The position numbers were made by a program, and so were the translations under genes. A model generated the notes under the pieces. That model made no database searches, was not told the origin of the DNA, and saw only the letters and a list, made by a program, of their open reading frames with translations. Positions 16,395 through 23,924 of a stretch of DNA of 23,976 bases are shown piece by piece; position 1 is the first letter of the stretch, and each line of letters begins with the position of its first letter. The stretch is taken from NCBI GenBank assembly GCA_910585825.1, contig CAJUEY010000040.1, positions 1 through 23,976 of the forward strand, given 5' to 3'. The stretch is from an uncultured Lachnospiraceae bacterium (GTDB lineage Bacteria; Bacillota; Clostridia; Lachnospirales; Lachnospiraceae).

Positions 16395-16464
16395 CAGTTT
16401 CTGTGTCCTCTCGGAATCTCGAAATCCTTATGAGTTACTGCAGAATCCGCAGGACACATAACTG
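16395..16464. repeat. Long-loop inverted repeat containing TGTGTCCT / AGGACACA
   Basis: Arms TGTGTCCT (16402-16409) and AGGACACA (16451-16458) are perfect inverse complements, extended outward by CAGTT and AACTG. The loop is 41 bases and no T run follows. It sits in the gap between the convergent XRE and WYL genes. It is not a typical terminator. The arms contain the same TGTCCT/AGGACA core as the operator at 16011-16027. Confidence 0.5.
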
Positions 16465-16526
16465 CTATCATTTCTTTTATAGTAACATACAGGATAGACA
16501 CATTTTGTCCATCGTGAAATTTTCAA

Positions 16527-17477
16527 CTAATTTTGCACGATTTCTATGCGATCCCCCTGGCTCCTCAGCCACATATCAATCCCTTTTCCAAAGGTTTCCG
16601 CCACAATCAAAAATTTTCCGTCTTCTTCTTTCAAAATCTGCGCTGTCGGCAAACGGTCCAGGACTGCTTCCGCATTTATGCCGTGATACCAGAATTTTGT
16701 CCGCTGCATACGTCCGCCCTGCATAAACTGAATTCGTTTGCGGTACTCTCCTTCTTCAAAACGATTCCTGTAGGGAATTTTAAATTGCTCTTTTAACATC
16801 TCTAATTTCTGAATCCTGTCGATTCGATATATTGTTGGAAATTTATCATTTGCATTTTCAAACTCCGTTTCCCTGTCAATATTTTCAATATGCGCCGCCA
16901 GATAAAAATAATATTCCGAAAACATGATCGCAAGGGGCTGCACCTTGCGGTTGACAACTTTATAATCTGAGCCTCTCTCATATGCGATTTCAATGTATCT
17001 CTTATTTTGAATTGCAATTCCGATTTCCCACATATTCTTCAAAAAAGATTTTTTATGCCGCAGTTCAATATAATGATGCTTTTCATTGGCAATCAACTCA
17101 CCTGCCAGTTTCTGATTTTCCTGCGGAACACAGCAGGACAGCAGGCGGTCTAAAATACTCATCATTTCTTTCCTTGGAAACGCCCTGCTGTCTAACAATA
17201 TTTTCGTGACTGCCAGAACTTCTTCGTTGGACAGCATGCCGCATTCCGACTGCCCGATTCGGTAGCCGTGCTGCCTATGATCGTAAATAAGCTGTCTCCT
17301 GCCGCCTGTCTGCACTGCCTGTTCATCCAGATATTCCCTGATTTCCTCAATATCTCTCTGGATGCTTTTTTCATTCACTTCAAAACGATCCGCTTCCTCC
17401 GATTTAAACAACACCTGTCCATCCACGAGCCGGTCATACATCGAAAGCATCCGAAATCCCTTATCTTTTTTCACCAT
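16527..17477 (-). CDS. WYL-domain transcriptional regulator
   Basis: 316-aa regulator with an N-terminal DeoR/HTH_11-like winged helix (about 10-75, including EVNEKSIQRDIEEIREYL) and a C-terminal WYL domain (about 150-290). The WYL ligand-sensing segment is recognisable as MFSEYYFYLAAHIEN, followed by the downstream IYRIDRIQKLEML motif. A WCX-like extension reaches the end with VLDRLPTAQILKEEDGKFLI. WYL regulators often sense nucleic acids or nucleotides and are frequent in phage-defence loci. It is convergent with the XRE gene. TTTGTCCTAT lies 19-20 bases before its ATG, as it does before the three-gene operon, which suggests shared control. The start follows AAGGAGAGG. Confidence 0.93.
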   Translation of the reverse strand: MVKKDKGFRMLSMYDRLVDGQVLFKSEEADRFEVNEKSIQRDIEEIREYLDEQAVQTGGRRQLIYDHRQHGYRIGQSECGMLSNEEVLAVTKILLDSRAFPRKEMMSILDRLLSCCVPQENQKLAGELIANEKHHYIELRHKKSFLKNMWEIGIAIQNKRYIEIAYERGSDYKVVNRKVQPLAIMFSEYYFYLAAHIENIDRETEFENANDKFPTIYRIDRIQKLEMLKEQFKIPYRNRFEEGEYRKRIQFMQGGRMQRTKFWYHGINAEAVLDRLPTAQILKEEDGKFLIVAETFGKGIDMWLRSQGDRIEIVQN

Positions 17478-17741
17478 GTAAATCCTCTCCTTCTCATTTG
17501 TCCTATGATCACTATACTACCACAACTCAAATCCTGCCCACCACCGTCTTTTTTTCACCGACTTACTATAGTTTATGAAATCGCCTGTGAGAGCTCACTG
17601 TGCAAACCTTTAGAATCGCTATAAAGTTTATTGGCAGCTACACCTAAAGGGGCTTTCATCGAAGAACACGGACATGCCCGTTATACTAAAAAAACAGAGC
17701 ATACTTTTATATGCCCTGTTTCATTCTATTTCTCCTGCTCT
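17478..17741. other. Intergenic region between WYL gene and gpmI
   Basis: Contains the WYL leader with TTTGTCCTAT (17497-17506), a 28-codon open stretch on the minus strand (17573-17659; MKAPLGVAANKLYSDSKGLH and on) that has no ribosome binding site and looks like a gene relic, and the gpmI terminator. No functional gene is supported. Confidence 0.5.
17688..17721 (-). terminator. Terminator after gpmI
   Basis: On the minus strand AAACAGGGCATA pairs with TATGCTCTGTTT (12 bp, one G-U) around a 6-base loop, then a T run. It begins about 20 bases after the gpmI stop and closes the ylxM-gpmI operon. Confidence 0.8.
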
Positions 17742-19283
17742 TTATTTCTTAATCAGCAAAGACGTTCCCGTCATCTCCTTCGGCTGCTCCATTCCCATCA
17801 TCTCAATCATGGTCGGAACGATATCCGCCAGACATCCGCCCTCTTTTAAGGTATAATCCGAATCATAGTTGACAAGGATAAACGGAACCGGATTGATCGT
17901 ATGAGCGGTAAAGCTTCCGCCGGTTTCATAATCAATCAGCTGCTCCACATTTCCATGATCGGCACAGATAAACATCTGACCGCCTACTTCAATAAGAGCA
18001 TCTACTGCCCGTCCTACACAGTGATCTACGGTTTCCACTGCCTTGACTGCCGCATCCAATACCCCCGTATGTCCTACCATATCCGGATTCGCAAAATTGA
18101 TAATGATTACATCATATTTGTCTGATTTAATCGCCTCTACCAGTTTATCGCATACCAGAGGCGCGCTCATCTCAGGCTGCAGATCATACGTAGCAACTTT
18201 TGGAGAATTTACCAGAATCCGTTCTTCACCGGGATTCGGCTCTTCCACGCCGCCGTTAAAGAAAAATGTAACATGTGCATATTTCTCTGTTTCTGCGATT
18301 CTTGCCTGTGTTTTGCCGTGATCTGCCAAAAACTGTCCAAAGGTGTTATGAAGCTCTACTTTTTTGAAAGCAATTTGTTTATTTGGAATCGTTACATCGT
18401 ATTCACTAAAGCATACATAGGTAACGTCTTTTCTCGATCCTCTGTCAAAACCGGTAAATTCATCTGCACAGAAAGTTCTTGTGATCTCTCTTGCACGGTC
18501 AGGACGGAAATTAAAGAAAATAATACTGTCCTTATCCTGAATCGTTGCAACCGGTGCGCCGTTCTCACAGATCACCGTCGGCAGAACAAATTCGTCTGTC
18601 TTTTCTGCTGCATAAGATGCAGTGATTGCCTCGATCGCGCTGTCTGCACAAACGCCTTCGCCAAGCGTAAGGGCTTTATAAGCAGCTTCCACTCGATCCC
18701 AGCGGTTGTCTCTGTCCATGACATAATAACGGCCGCAAATAGATGCGATTTTTCCGACGCCGATTTCCTTCATCTTCTCTTCCAGTTCTGCGATAAAACT
18801 TTTTCCGGAGGTAGGAGAAGTATCTCTTCCGTCTAAGAAACAGTGTACATATACATTTTCCACGCCTTCTCTTTTGGCCAGCTCCAAAAGTCCATACAGA
18901 TGTGTATTATGACTGTGAACGCCGCCATCCGATAAAAGGCCGTATAAATGCAGCTTAGAGCCGTTTTTCTTTACATTGGCTACTGCATTCAACAATTCCG
19001 GATTCCGGAAGAAGGTTCCGTCTTCAATCTCTTTTGTAATTCTGGTCAGCTCCTGGTATACAATTCTTCCGGCGCCCATATTTAAATGACCTACCTCGGA
19101 ATTGCCCATTTGCCCGTCCGGAAGGCCGACCGCCAGACCGCTGGCATATCCCTTTACAAAAGGATAGTCTTTCATTAATTTGTCAATGACAGGTGTATCT
19201 GCCTGTGCCATGGCATTGCCTTCGGTCTTGTCATTTAATCCAAAACCATCTAAAATCATCAATACGGTTGGTTTTTTACTCAT
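17742..19283 (-). CDS. gpmI: 2,3-bisphosphoglycerate-independent phosphoglycerate mutase
   Basis: Manganese-dependent glycolytic enzyme interconverting 3- and 2-phosphoglycerate through a phosphoserine intermediate. The 513-aa length is normal. The metal-binding Asp12 lies in MILDGFGLND. The catalytic Ser62 lies in GQMGNSEVGHLNMGAGR. The substrate-binding DGRDTSP segment, the C-terminal NFANPDMVGHTG and the second metal cluster ADHGNVEQ are all present. Start ATG follows TGGAGG. It follows khpA by 58 bases with a hairpin between, and no separate promoter was found, so it seems to be the last gene of the ylxM-ffh-rpsP-khpA run. In most Firmicutes gpmI lies with pgk-tpiA-eno instead, and rimM-trmD-rplS occupy this spot. 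Confidence 0.97.
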   Translation of the reverse strand: MSKKPTVLMILDGFGLNDKTEGNAMAQADTPVIDKLMKDYPFVKGYASGLAVGLPDGQMGNSEVGHLNMGAGRIVYQELTRITKEIEDGTFFRNPELLNAVANVKKNGSKLHLYGLLSDGGVHSHNTHLYGLLELAKREGVENVYVHCFLDGRDTSPTSGKSFIAELEEKMKEIGVGKIASICGRYYVMDRDNRWDRVEAAYKALTLGEGVCADSAIEAITASYAAEKTDEFVLPTVICENGAPVATIQDKDSIIFFNFRPDRAREITRTFCADEFTGFDRGSRKDVTYVCFSEYDVTIPNKQIAFKKVELHNTFGQFLADHGKTQARIAETEKYAHVTFFFNGGVEEPNPGEERILVNSPKVATYDLQPEMSAPLVCDKLVEAIKSDKYDVIIINFANPDMVGHTGVLDAAVKAVETVDHCVGRAVDALIEVGGQMFICADHGNVEQLIDYETGGSFTAHTINPVPFILVNYDSDYTLKEGGCLADIVPTMIEMMGMEQPKEMTGTSLLIKK

Positions 19284-19309
19284 AATATTCCTCCATATGC
19301 CATTACTAA

Positions 19310-19338
19310 TAACAGTTCAGCCTTTGACTGAACTGTTA
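19310..19338. other. Perfect 11-bp hairpin between khpA and gpmI
   Basis: TAACAGTTCAG and CTGAACTGTTA form a perfect stem around a 7-base loop, 3 bases after the khpA stop. There is no T run on either side, so it looks like an RNA-stabilising or processing hairpin rather than a terminator. It is flanked by CCATTACT direct repeats (19300-19307 and 19339-19346). Confidence 0.65.
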
Positions 19339-19341
19339 CCA

Positions 19342-19572
19342 TTACTGCACAATATCAACAGTGACTTTTTTCTCTTCCTTTGAGGCTGCTGCTTTTACAA
19401 CGGAACGGATCGCTTTCGCAATGCGTCCCTGCTTTCCGATTACCTTACCCATATCAGACTGTGCCACGCGCAGTTCTAATACAATGGCTCTGTCCGTTTC
19501 CTTTTCGGTAACGACAACTTCATCCGGGTAATCCACCAGTGATTTTGCAATTACTTCTACTAATTCTTTCAT
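19342..19572 (-). CDS. khpA: KH-domain RNA-binding protein KhpA
   Basis: Small single-KH RNA-binding protein that pairs with KhpB/Jag and binds transcripts linked to cell division and envelope. The 76-aa protein has the GxxG loop as GKQG (residues 46-49) inside SDMGKVIGKQGRIAKAIR. The ATG at 19570-19572 (MKELVEVIAKSLVDYPDEV) is chosen over GTG at 19581 because it matches the family start and has GAGG 8 bases upstream. It lies 12 bases after rpsP, the usual rpsP-khpA pairing. Confidence 0.94.
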   Translation of the reverse strand: MKELVEVIAKSLVDYPDEVVVTEKETDRAIVLELRVAQSDMGKVIGKQGRIAKAIRSVVKAAASKEEKKVTVDIVQ

Positions 19573-19584
19573 CACTAACACCTC

Positions 19585-19830
19585 TTACTTCTCAATTCCT
19601 GCCGCTTTGAAAATTCTGCTTACCGTATCTGTCGGCTGTGCGCCGTTTGCTAACCATTTCTTTGCCAGTTCTTCATTTACACGGTATTCTGTCGGATCTT
19701 TCGTTGGATCATAAGTACCGATTTCCTCGATAAATCTTCCGTCTCTTGGAGATCTGGAATCCGCCACAATGATTCTATAGAAAGGAGCCTTTTTCTTTCC
19801 CATTCTTTTCAATCTGATTTTAACTGCCAT
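19585..19830 (-). CDS. rpsP: 30S ribosomal protein S16
   Basis: Small-subunit protein needed for 30S assembly. The 81-aa protein starts MAVKIRLKRMGKKKAPFYRI, the family hallmark, and has VADSRSPRDGRFIEEIGTYD and the ANGAQPTDTVSRIFK end. An ATG two codons further up (19836) is possible, but the family-conserved start at 19830 still has AGGAGG 10 bases upstream and is preferred. It lies between ffh and khpA as in most Firmicutes. Confidence 0.97.
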   Translation of the reverse strand: MAVKIRLKRMGKKKAPFYRIIVADSRSPRDGRFIEEIGTYDPTKDPTEYRVNEELAKKWLANGAQPTDTVSRIFKAAGIEK

Positions 19831-19893
19831 CTGCATTTCACCTCCTGAATTTTTATTAATTTATGATCAAAGCACATCTGCTTTCATCTCGTT

Positions 19894-21243
19894 TTAAAAT
19901 GGAAACGGAAATCTTCCTTTTTTGCCTCGTTTGCCTCCCATCATGCCCGGAATCTGTTTCATCATCTTCCGCGCCTGTTCAAACTGTTTCACCAGGCGGT
20001 TTACCTCAGCAATATTTACCCCTGCCCCATCTGCAATTCTCCGCTTGCGGCTTGGGTTTAACAGTGCGGGATTTCGTCTTTCTTCCGGCGTCATGGAATA
20101 GATAATGGATTCCGTCCTCTTCATTCCCTTCTCTGCCTCTGCCTCATCAATATCAGGCATTTTCATCCCGCCCATACCGGGCATCATTCCCAGAATGCTG
20201 GAAAGCCCTCCCATTTTCTTCATCTGCGACATGGAGCTTAGATAATCCTCGAAGTCGAACTCCGCTTTTTTCATCTTCTGCCCTAACTTCCTGGCTTCCT
20301 CTTCATCAATGGCCTCCTGTGCCTTCTCAATCATTGTCAGCACATCTCCCATACCCAAAATACGGGATGCCATACGATCCGGATAAAACTGCTCCAAATC
20401 GGAAAGTTTTTCACCCATACCCACGTAAAGAATGGGTCTGCCGGTCACTGCCCGTATGGAAAGAGCCGCACCGCCTCTTGTATCGCCGTCTAACTTCGTC
20501 AGAATTACGCCGTCCACACTGATCTTTTCATCAAACATCTTAGCCACATTCACGGCATCCTGACCAGTCATGGAATCTACTACCAGAATTGTCTGAGACA
20601 CGTCTACAGCCTCTTTGATCGCGGACAGCTCTTCCATCATTTCCTCGTCAATATGAAGGCGTCCGGCGGTATCTATAATGACAACATTAAAACTGTGTTT
20701 TCTTGCATGTTCCACTGCTCCTTTGGCAATGTCTACCGGATTGATTTTATCTCCCATGGAAAATACTTCCACGCCCTGTTTCTCTCCGTTGATCTTTAAC
20801 TGTTCTATAGCGGCGGGCCGATATATATCACAGGCTGCCAGAAGAGGCTTTCTGCCTTTCTGTTTTAACTTCCCTGCAATTTTGGCAGTTGTCGTTGTCT
20901 TACCAGCGCCCTGAAGTCCCGCCATCATAATAACGGTTACTTCATTTCCCGGTTTCAGTTTGATTTCGGTTGTCTCGGACCCCATAAGGCCGATCATTTC
21001 TTCGTTTACAATCTTAATGACCATTTGGCCCGGATTTAACCCATTCATTACATCCTGACCGATTGCCCGTTCCTGAACCGTCTTTATAAACTGTTTCACT
21101 ACCCGGAAATTGACATCCGCCTCTAACAATGCCAGTTTGACTTCTTTTAAGGCGGCTTTTACATCATCTTCCGTCAGCCTTCCTTTGCTTCTTAAATTTT
21201 TAAATATATTTTGTAATTTTTCGGACAGATTATCAAATGCCAT
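19894..21243 (-). CDS. ffh: Signal recognition particle protein Ffh (SRP54)
   Basis: GTPase of the signal recognition particle; binds 4.5S/6S RNA and signal peptides and delivers nascent membrane proteins to FtsY. The 449-aa protein has an N domain (1-90), a G domain with P-loop GLQGAGKTTTTAK (from residue 109), DTAGRLHID, TKLDGDTRGGAALS, and a methionine-rich M domain (about 295-end) with RIADGAGVNIAEVNRLVKQF and many Met residues for signal-peptide contact. The C-terminal tail GGKRGKKGRFPFPF is usual. Start ATG follows AGAGGG. It follows ylxM by about 22 bases. Confidence 0.98.
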   Translation of the reverse strand: MAFDNLSEKLQNIFKNLRSKGRLTEDDVKAALKEVKLALLEADVNFRVVKQFIKTVQERAIGQDVMNGLNPGQMVIKIVNEEMIGLMGSETTEIKLKPGNEVTVIMMAGLQGAGKTTTTAKIAGKLKQKGRKPLLAACDIYRPAAIEQLKINGEKQGVEVFSMGDKINPVDIAKGAVEHARKHSFNVVIIDTAGRLHIDEEMMEELSAIKEAVDVSQTILVVDSMTGQDAVNVAKMFDEKISVDGVILTKLDGDTRGGAALSIRAVTGRPILYVGMGEKLSDLEQFYPDRMASRILGMGDVLTMIEKAQEAIDEEEARKLGQKMKKAEFDFEDYLSSMSQMKKMGGLSSILGMMPGMGGMKMPDIDEAEAEKGMKRTESIIYSMTPEERRNPALLNPSRKRRIADGAGVNIAEVNRLVKQFEQARKMMKQIPGMMGGKRGKKGRFPFPF

Positions 21244-21265
21244 GCTGTAAACCCTCTGATTTATT

Positions 21266-21601
21266 TTAAATACACTCTAATATTTCGCCTGAAATCATTG
21301 CGATTTCTGTTCTTGCAGTCTCCTGGTCTTCTTCCTGCACCAGTTTCTGGATGTTCTCTACTTTTGCTTTTACATGCAGAAACTTCTCTACCAGATGCAG
21401 CTTTTTCTCATATTCTTCCAATGCTCTTGCAGAACGTTTCACCAGATCGTGCACACCCTGGCGGCTTATGCCTTCTTCTGCTGCAATCTCGCTTAAAGAT
21501 AAATCATTGAAATAAAAGTCTTCGTATACTTTTCTCTGATGATCGTTTAACAGTTCTCCATAAAAGTCATAGAGATATGCCTGCTTTAGTTTCGTTTCCA
21601 T
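21266..21601 (-). CDS. ylxM: YlxM/p13 helix-turn-helix SRP-associated protein
   Basis: Sigma-70 region 4-like protein that in Gram-positive bacteria is encoded with ffh and modulates SRP GTPase activity. The 111-aa protein has LYDFYGELLNDHQRKVYEDF at the start and the helix-turn-helix YFNDLSLSEIAAEEGISRQG followed by VHDLVKRSARALEEYE. The ATG at 21599-21601 is preferred over GTG at 21607 because GGAGG lies 5 bases before it, while the GTG is part of that same site. It heads the operon after a near-consensus promoter. Confidence 0.95.
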   Translation of the reverse strand: METKLKQAYLYDFYGELLNDHQRKVYEDFYFNDLSLSEIAAEEGISRQGVHDLVKRSARALEEYEKKLHLVEKFLHVKAKVENIQKLVQEEDQETARTEIAMISGEILECI

Positions 21602-21674
21602 TTCCACCTCCGGCAGTGCATAACAGTTCAGACAAGCTGCCCTGTTAAATTGCTTTCATCCTGACACCTTGGGT

Positions 21675-21703
21675 AGCATAGCATAGTTAGAAGCTAGTGT
21701 CAA
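21675..21703 (-). promoter_or_regulatory. Strong SigA promoter of ylxM-ffh-rpsP-khpA-gpmI
   Basis: On the minus strand a perfect TTGACA (21698-21703) is followed after 17 bases by TATGCT (21675-21680). It lies about 75 bases before the ylxM start, so the leader holds the inverted repeat at about 21620-21647. It should drive the whole SRP-ribosomal-gpmI run. Confidence 0.85.
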
Positions 21704-21717
21704 GTATTTTTTCTTTA

Positions 21718-21731
21718 CAAACTATTGTTCG
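21718..21731. promoter_or_regulatory. LexA-box-like palindrome
   Basis: On the minus strand CGAACAATAGTTTG matches the Firmicutes SOS-box core CGAAC-n4-GTTYG. It lies 15 bases upstream of the -35 of the ylxM promoter. The central bases do not match the Bacillus RNRY pattern fully, so it could be chance. Confidence 0.3.
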
Positions 21732-22205
21732 CGTTGTTATGTCTTATGTTATCACTGTTTATTTCAATACTGCTGCCTGATATTTCCAGAATTATCCACA
21801 TAAGGCAATTTTACAGCAGGGGTGCGCTCTAATCAAATTGCCGATCTTATAAATTGTAATTTCTAAGGAACTTTTGTAATGAGAGATACTGAAGAGGAAG
21901 TAAAAAAAGGCTTAAATCCCATTATCAGATATACTGGATATAGATAGAAATAAGGGAAATCCATAGAAACGGCTCTACCCCACAGTATTAAGCAAATTCG
22001 CAAGGGCGACAATGCGTATTCCAATCTGGATTAAGTCCTGATATGTAACATGACTTGCATTGCCGTATTCTCCGTAAAGCTGCATAAAATACTGCCGCCC
22101 ATGATAGGATATCTTATTTCTCCCTCGTCAAGCCATATCCGACATAACTTTGCTATACGCCATAACCTCCACGCTTTCTCAGCATTTCTGCAACAATTCC
22201 CGTTG
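21732..22205. other. Intergenic region, no convincing gene
   Basis: Nothing beyond short frames is seen. One minus-strand stretch ending at 21975 reads HVTYQDLIQIGIRIVALANL and soon stops, which resembles the small hydrophobic holin-like peptides of clostridia (pattern VTYsDLIQIGIxIVAL). A Met 14 residues upstream would give 36 aa, but no ribosome binding site is seen. Probably a relic or a very small gene. Confidence 0.4.
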
Positions 22206-23897
22206 TTACTTCCGATACCGGTTCAAACAGGCAAACACCTCCTGCTTTCTCGGCATCGCCAGTCCAGCTGCAAGATATTTCCCGCCATAGATCCCCTGCA
22301 TTCCTTTCTGCCCGATTATATGAAACACAGCCTCCACAATCTCCTGCAGCGTTTTCTTTCCGCCGGACATATTCTGTAAGACATATTTTAAAATATATCC
22401 AAGCATCACCACCTGCTCGGTATCTGCCAGCTGTTCCACATAACGAAGATCTACGGTTTCCCTGTCTATGGAAAGGGCGTCTCTGCCCATGGTCTTTATT
22501 TTCATCCGGTCCCTGCCGCCTGCTTTTGATGTAAACAGCATTCTTTGAAAATCCGGTTTTTCCGCCGGTTTTAACGCTGCAAGCTCCAATGGAAAATGGG
22601 AAGCCTCTTTTTTTGCAAGGTCTGTGACATCTACCGGTACATAACGGTTCATCTGAATGACAGTGTCTGCTTTATGAAAATAAGAACCGCAGCTGCCCGC
22701 CACCAAAACCGTAGAGATTCCAAACCTTTTGTACAATTCCTCTACCCGGTCTATGAAAGGCGTAATCGGCTCGCAGTCCCGGTTTACTACCCGCTGCATC
22801 AACTCATCCCGAATCATAAAGTTTGTCGCCGACGTATCCTCATCAATAAAAAACGTCTCTGCCCCCGCCTCTATCGCCTCTACCATATTTGCAGCCTGGG
22901 AGGTGCTTCCGCTGGCATCTTCCGTAGAAAATGCTTTGGTGTCTCTGCCGTTTGGCAGCATTCCGATAAACATGGAAATATCAGTTGTCTTCACGCTGCG
23001 TCCATCCTCTGCCCGAATCTTTACCGCCGTCTCATCTGTAATGACAAATTCTCTGCCATCTCCTGCAATGTGATTGTAAACGCCCGCCTCAAGAGCTTTT
23101 AACAATGTAGATTTTCCGTGATATCCGCCGCCTACCACAAGCGTAATTCCTTTTTTTATTCCCATTCCGGTTATGCTGCCTGCATGGGGAAGCTGCATTG
23201 TCACTTCCATAGATACCGGAGTTTCAAATTTCACCGCATTCTTCATAGGCTTATCCGATACCCCTGTGGCTCTCGGCAGCACAGCGCCGTTTGCTACAAA
23301 CGCAATCAATCCCTGTTTTTTTAATTCCTCCCGGATCGTCTGCTGATCATCGGAAAGATGAATCACATCGCCGACCTGTTTTTTGGAATATGCCTTAGCA
23401 TATAAAGATTCCCGTATACACTCCGGCAGAAAAGAAAAAAGAATTTTCTCCAGTTCTCTGGCATTGACCGTTCTTCCATTTGCGGGAAAACCGATTTCCA
23501 GACAGAATACAATCCTTCCGCTTTTCTCATCAATCTGACATGCGCTCCGCTCTAAAATCTTCTGCCCCGGACGGCTGACTGCAATCATACCGCTCTTCCC
23601 GGAACCTTTAGCCTGAAAAGAAAAGGCGTCTGCCTTCTGATAAAAACGACGGATCAGCATATCCTGCAGTGCTGCTCTTCTCCATACATTACAGTAATAC
23701 TCTTTTAAAAATCCGCTTTCTTCTCCAGAAACAATTACGCTCACCTTTGACGGAGATGCAAAAGGATCTCCCTGTACATGATCAATGGATAAAATATAAT
23801 CCGAAAACCGATAGGCCCCCGCTGTCTCCTTATACGCAGGATACCCCCGCCTGTCTATTTTTTGCAACAATTCCCTAAGATCTTCTGCTCTTTTCAT
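22206..23897 (-). CDS. ABC-class ATPase of the COG3044 family
   Basis: Soluble ATPase with an ABC-type fold and no membrane domain; the family's role is not established (a trypanosome relative, MRB1590, is linked to RNA binding). The 563-aa protein has an N-terminal alpha/beta region (about 1-230). Walker A is GGGYHGKSTLL (about 256-266), the ABC-signature-like segment is DASGSTSQAANMVEAIE (about 327-343), and Walker B is TFFIDEDTSATNFM (about 348-361), followed by a C-terminal helical part. The ATG at 23895-23897 is preferred (GGAAG 13 bases upstream); a TTG one codon earlier is an alternative. It stands alone between ylxM and the right edge, with its stop at 22206. Confidence 0.92.
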   Translation of the reverse strand: MKRAEDLRELLQKIDRRGYPAYKETAGAYRFSDYILSIDHVQGDPFASPSKVSVIVSGEESGFLKEYYCNVWRRAALQDMLIRRFYQKADAFSFQAKGSGKSGMIAVSRPGQKILERSACQIDEKSGRIVFCLEIGFPANGRTVNARELEKILFSFLPECIRESLYAKAYSKKQVGDVIHLSDDQQTIREELKKQGLIAFVANGAVLPRATGVSDKPMKNAVKFETPVSMEVTMQLPHAGSITGMGIKKGITLVVGGGYHGKSTLLKALEAGVYNHIAGDGREFVITDETAVKIRAEDGRSVKTTDISMFIGMLPNGRDTKAFSTEDASGSTSQAANMVEAIEAGAETFFIDEDTSATNFMIRDELMQRVVNRDCEPITPFIDRVEELYKRFGISTVLVAGSCGSYFHKADTVIQMNRYVPVDVTDLAKKEASHFPLELAALKPAEKPDFQRMLFTSKAGGRDRMKIKTMGRDALSIDRETVDLRYVEQLADTEQVVMLGYILKYVLQNMSGGKKTLQEIVEAVFHIIGQKGMQGIYGGKYLAAGLAMPRKQEVFACLNRYRK

Positions 23898-23918
23898 CAA
23901 ACATCACTCTTCCTTTCT

Positions 23919-23924
23919 ATTATA
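23919..23924 (-). promoter_or_regulatory. Possible -10 before the COG3044 ATPase
   Basis: A perfect TATAAT lies 21 bases before the ATG on the minus strand. The best -35 at 17 bases is TTATGG, a poor match, so confidence is low. Confidence 0.35.

Noticed and set aside
16289..16501. 70-aa minus-strand frame with CGRC and glycine-rich segment
   Set aside because: It overlaps the end of the XRE gene and the inverted repeat, has no clear ribosome binding site and matches no family I know.
17573..17659. 28-codon minus-strand frame MKAPLGVAANKLYSDSKGLH...
   Set aside because: Reads like coding sequence but has no start signal and is cut off upstream by a stop; at most a relic.
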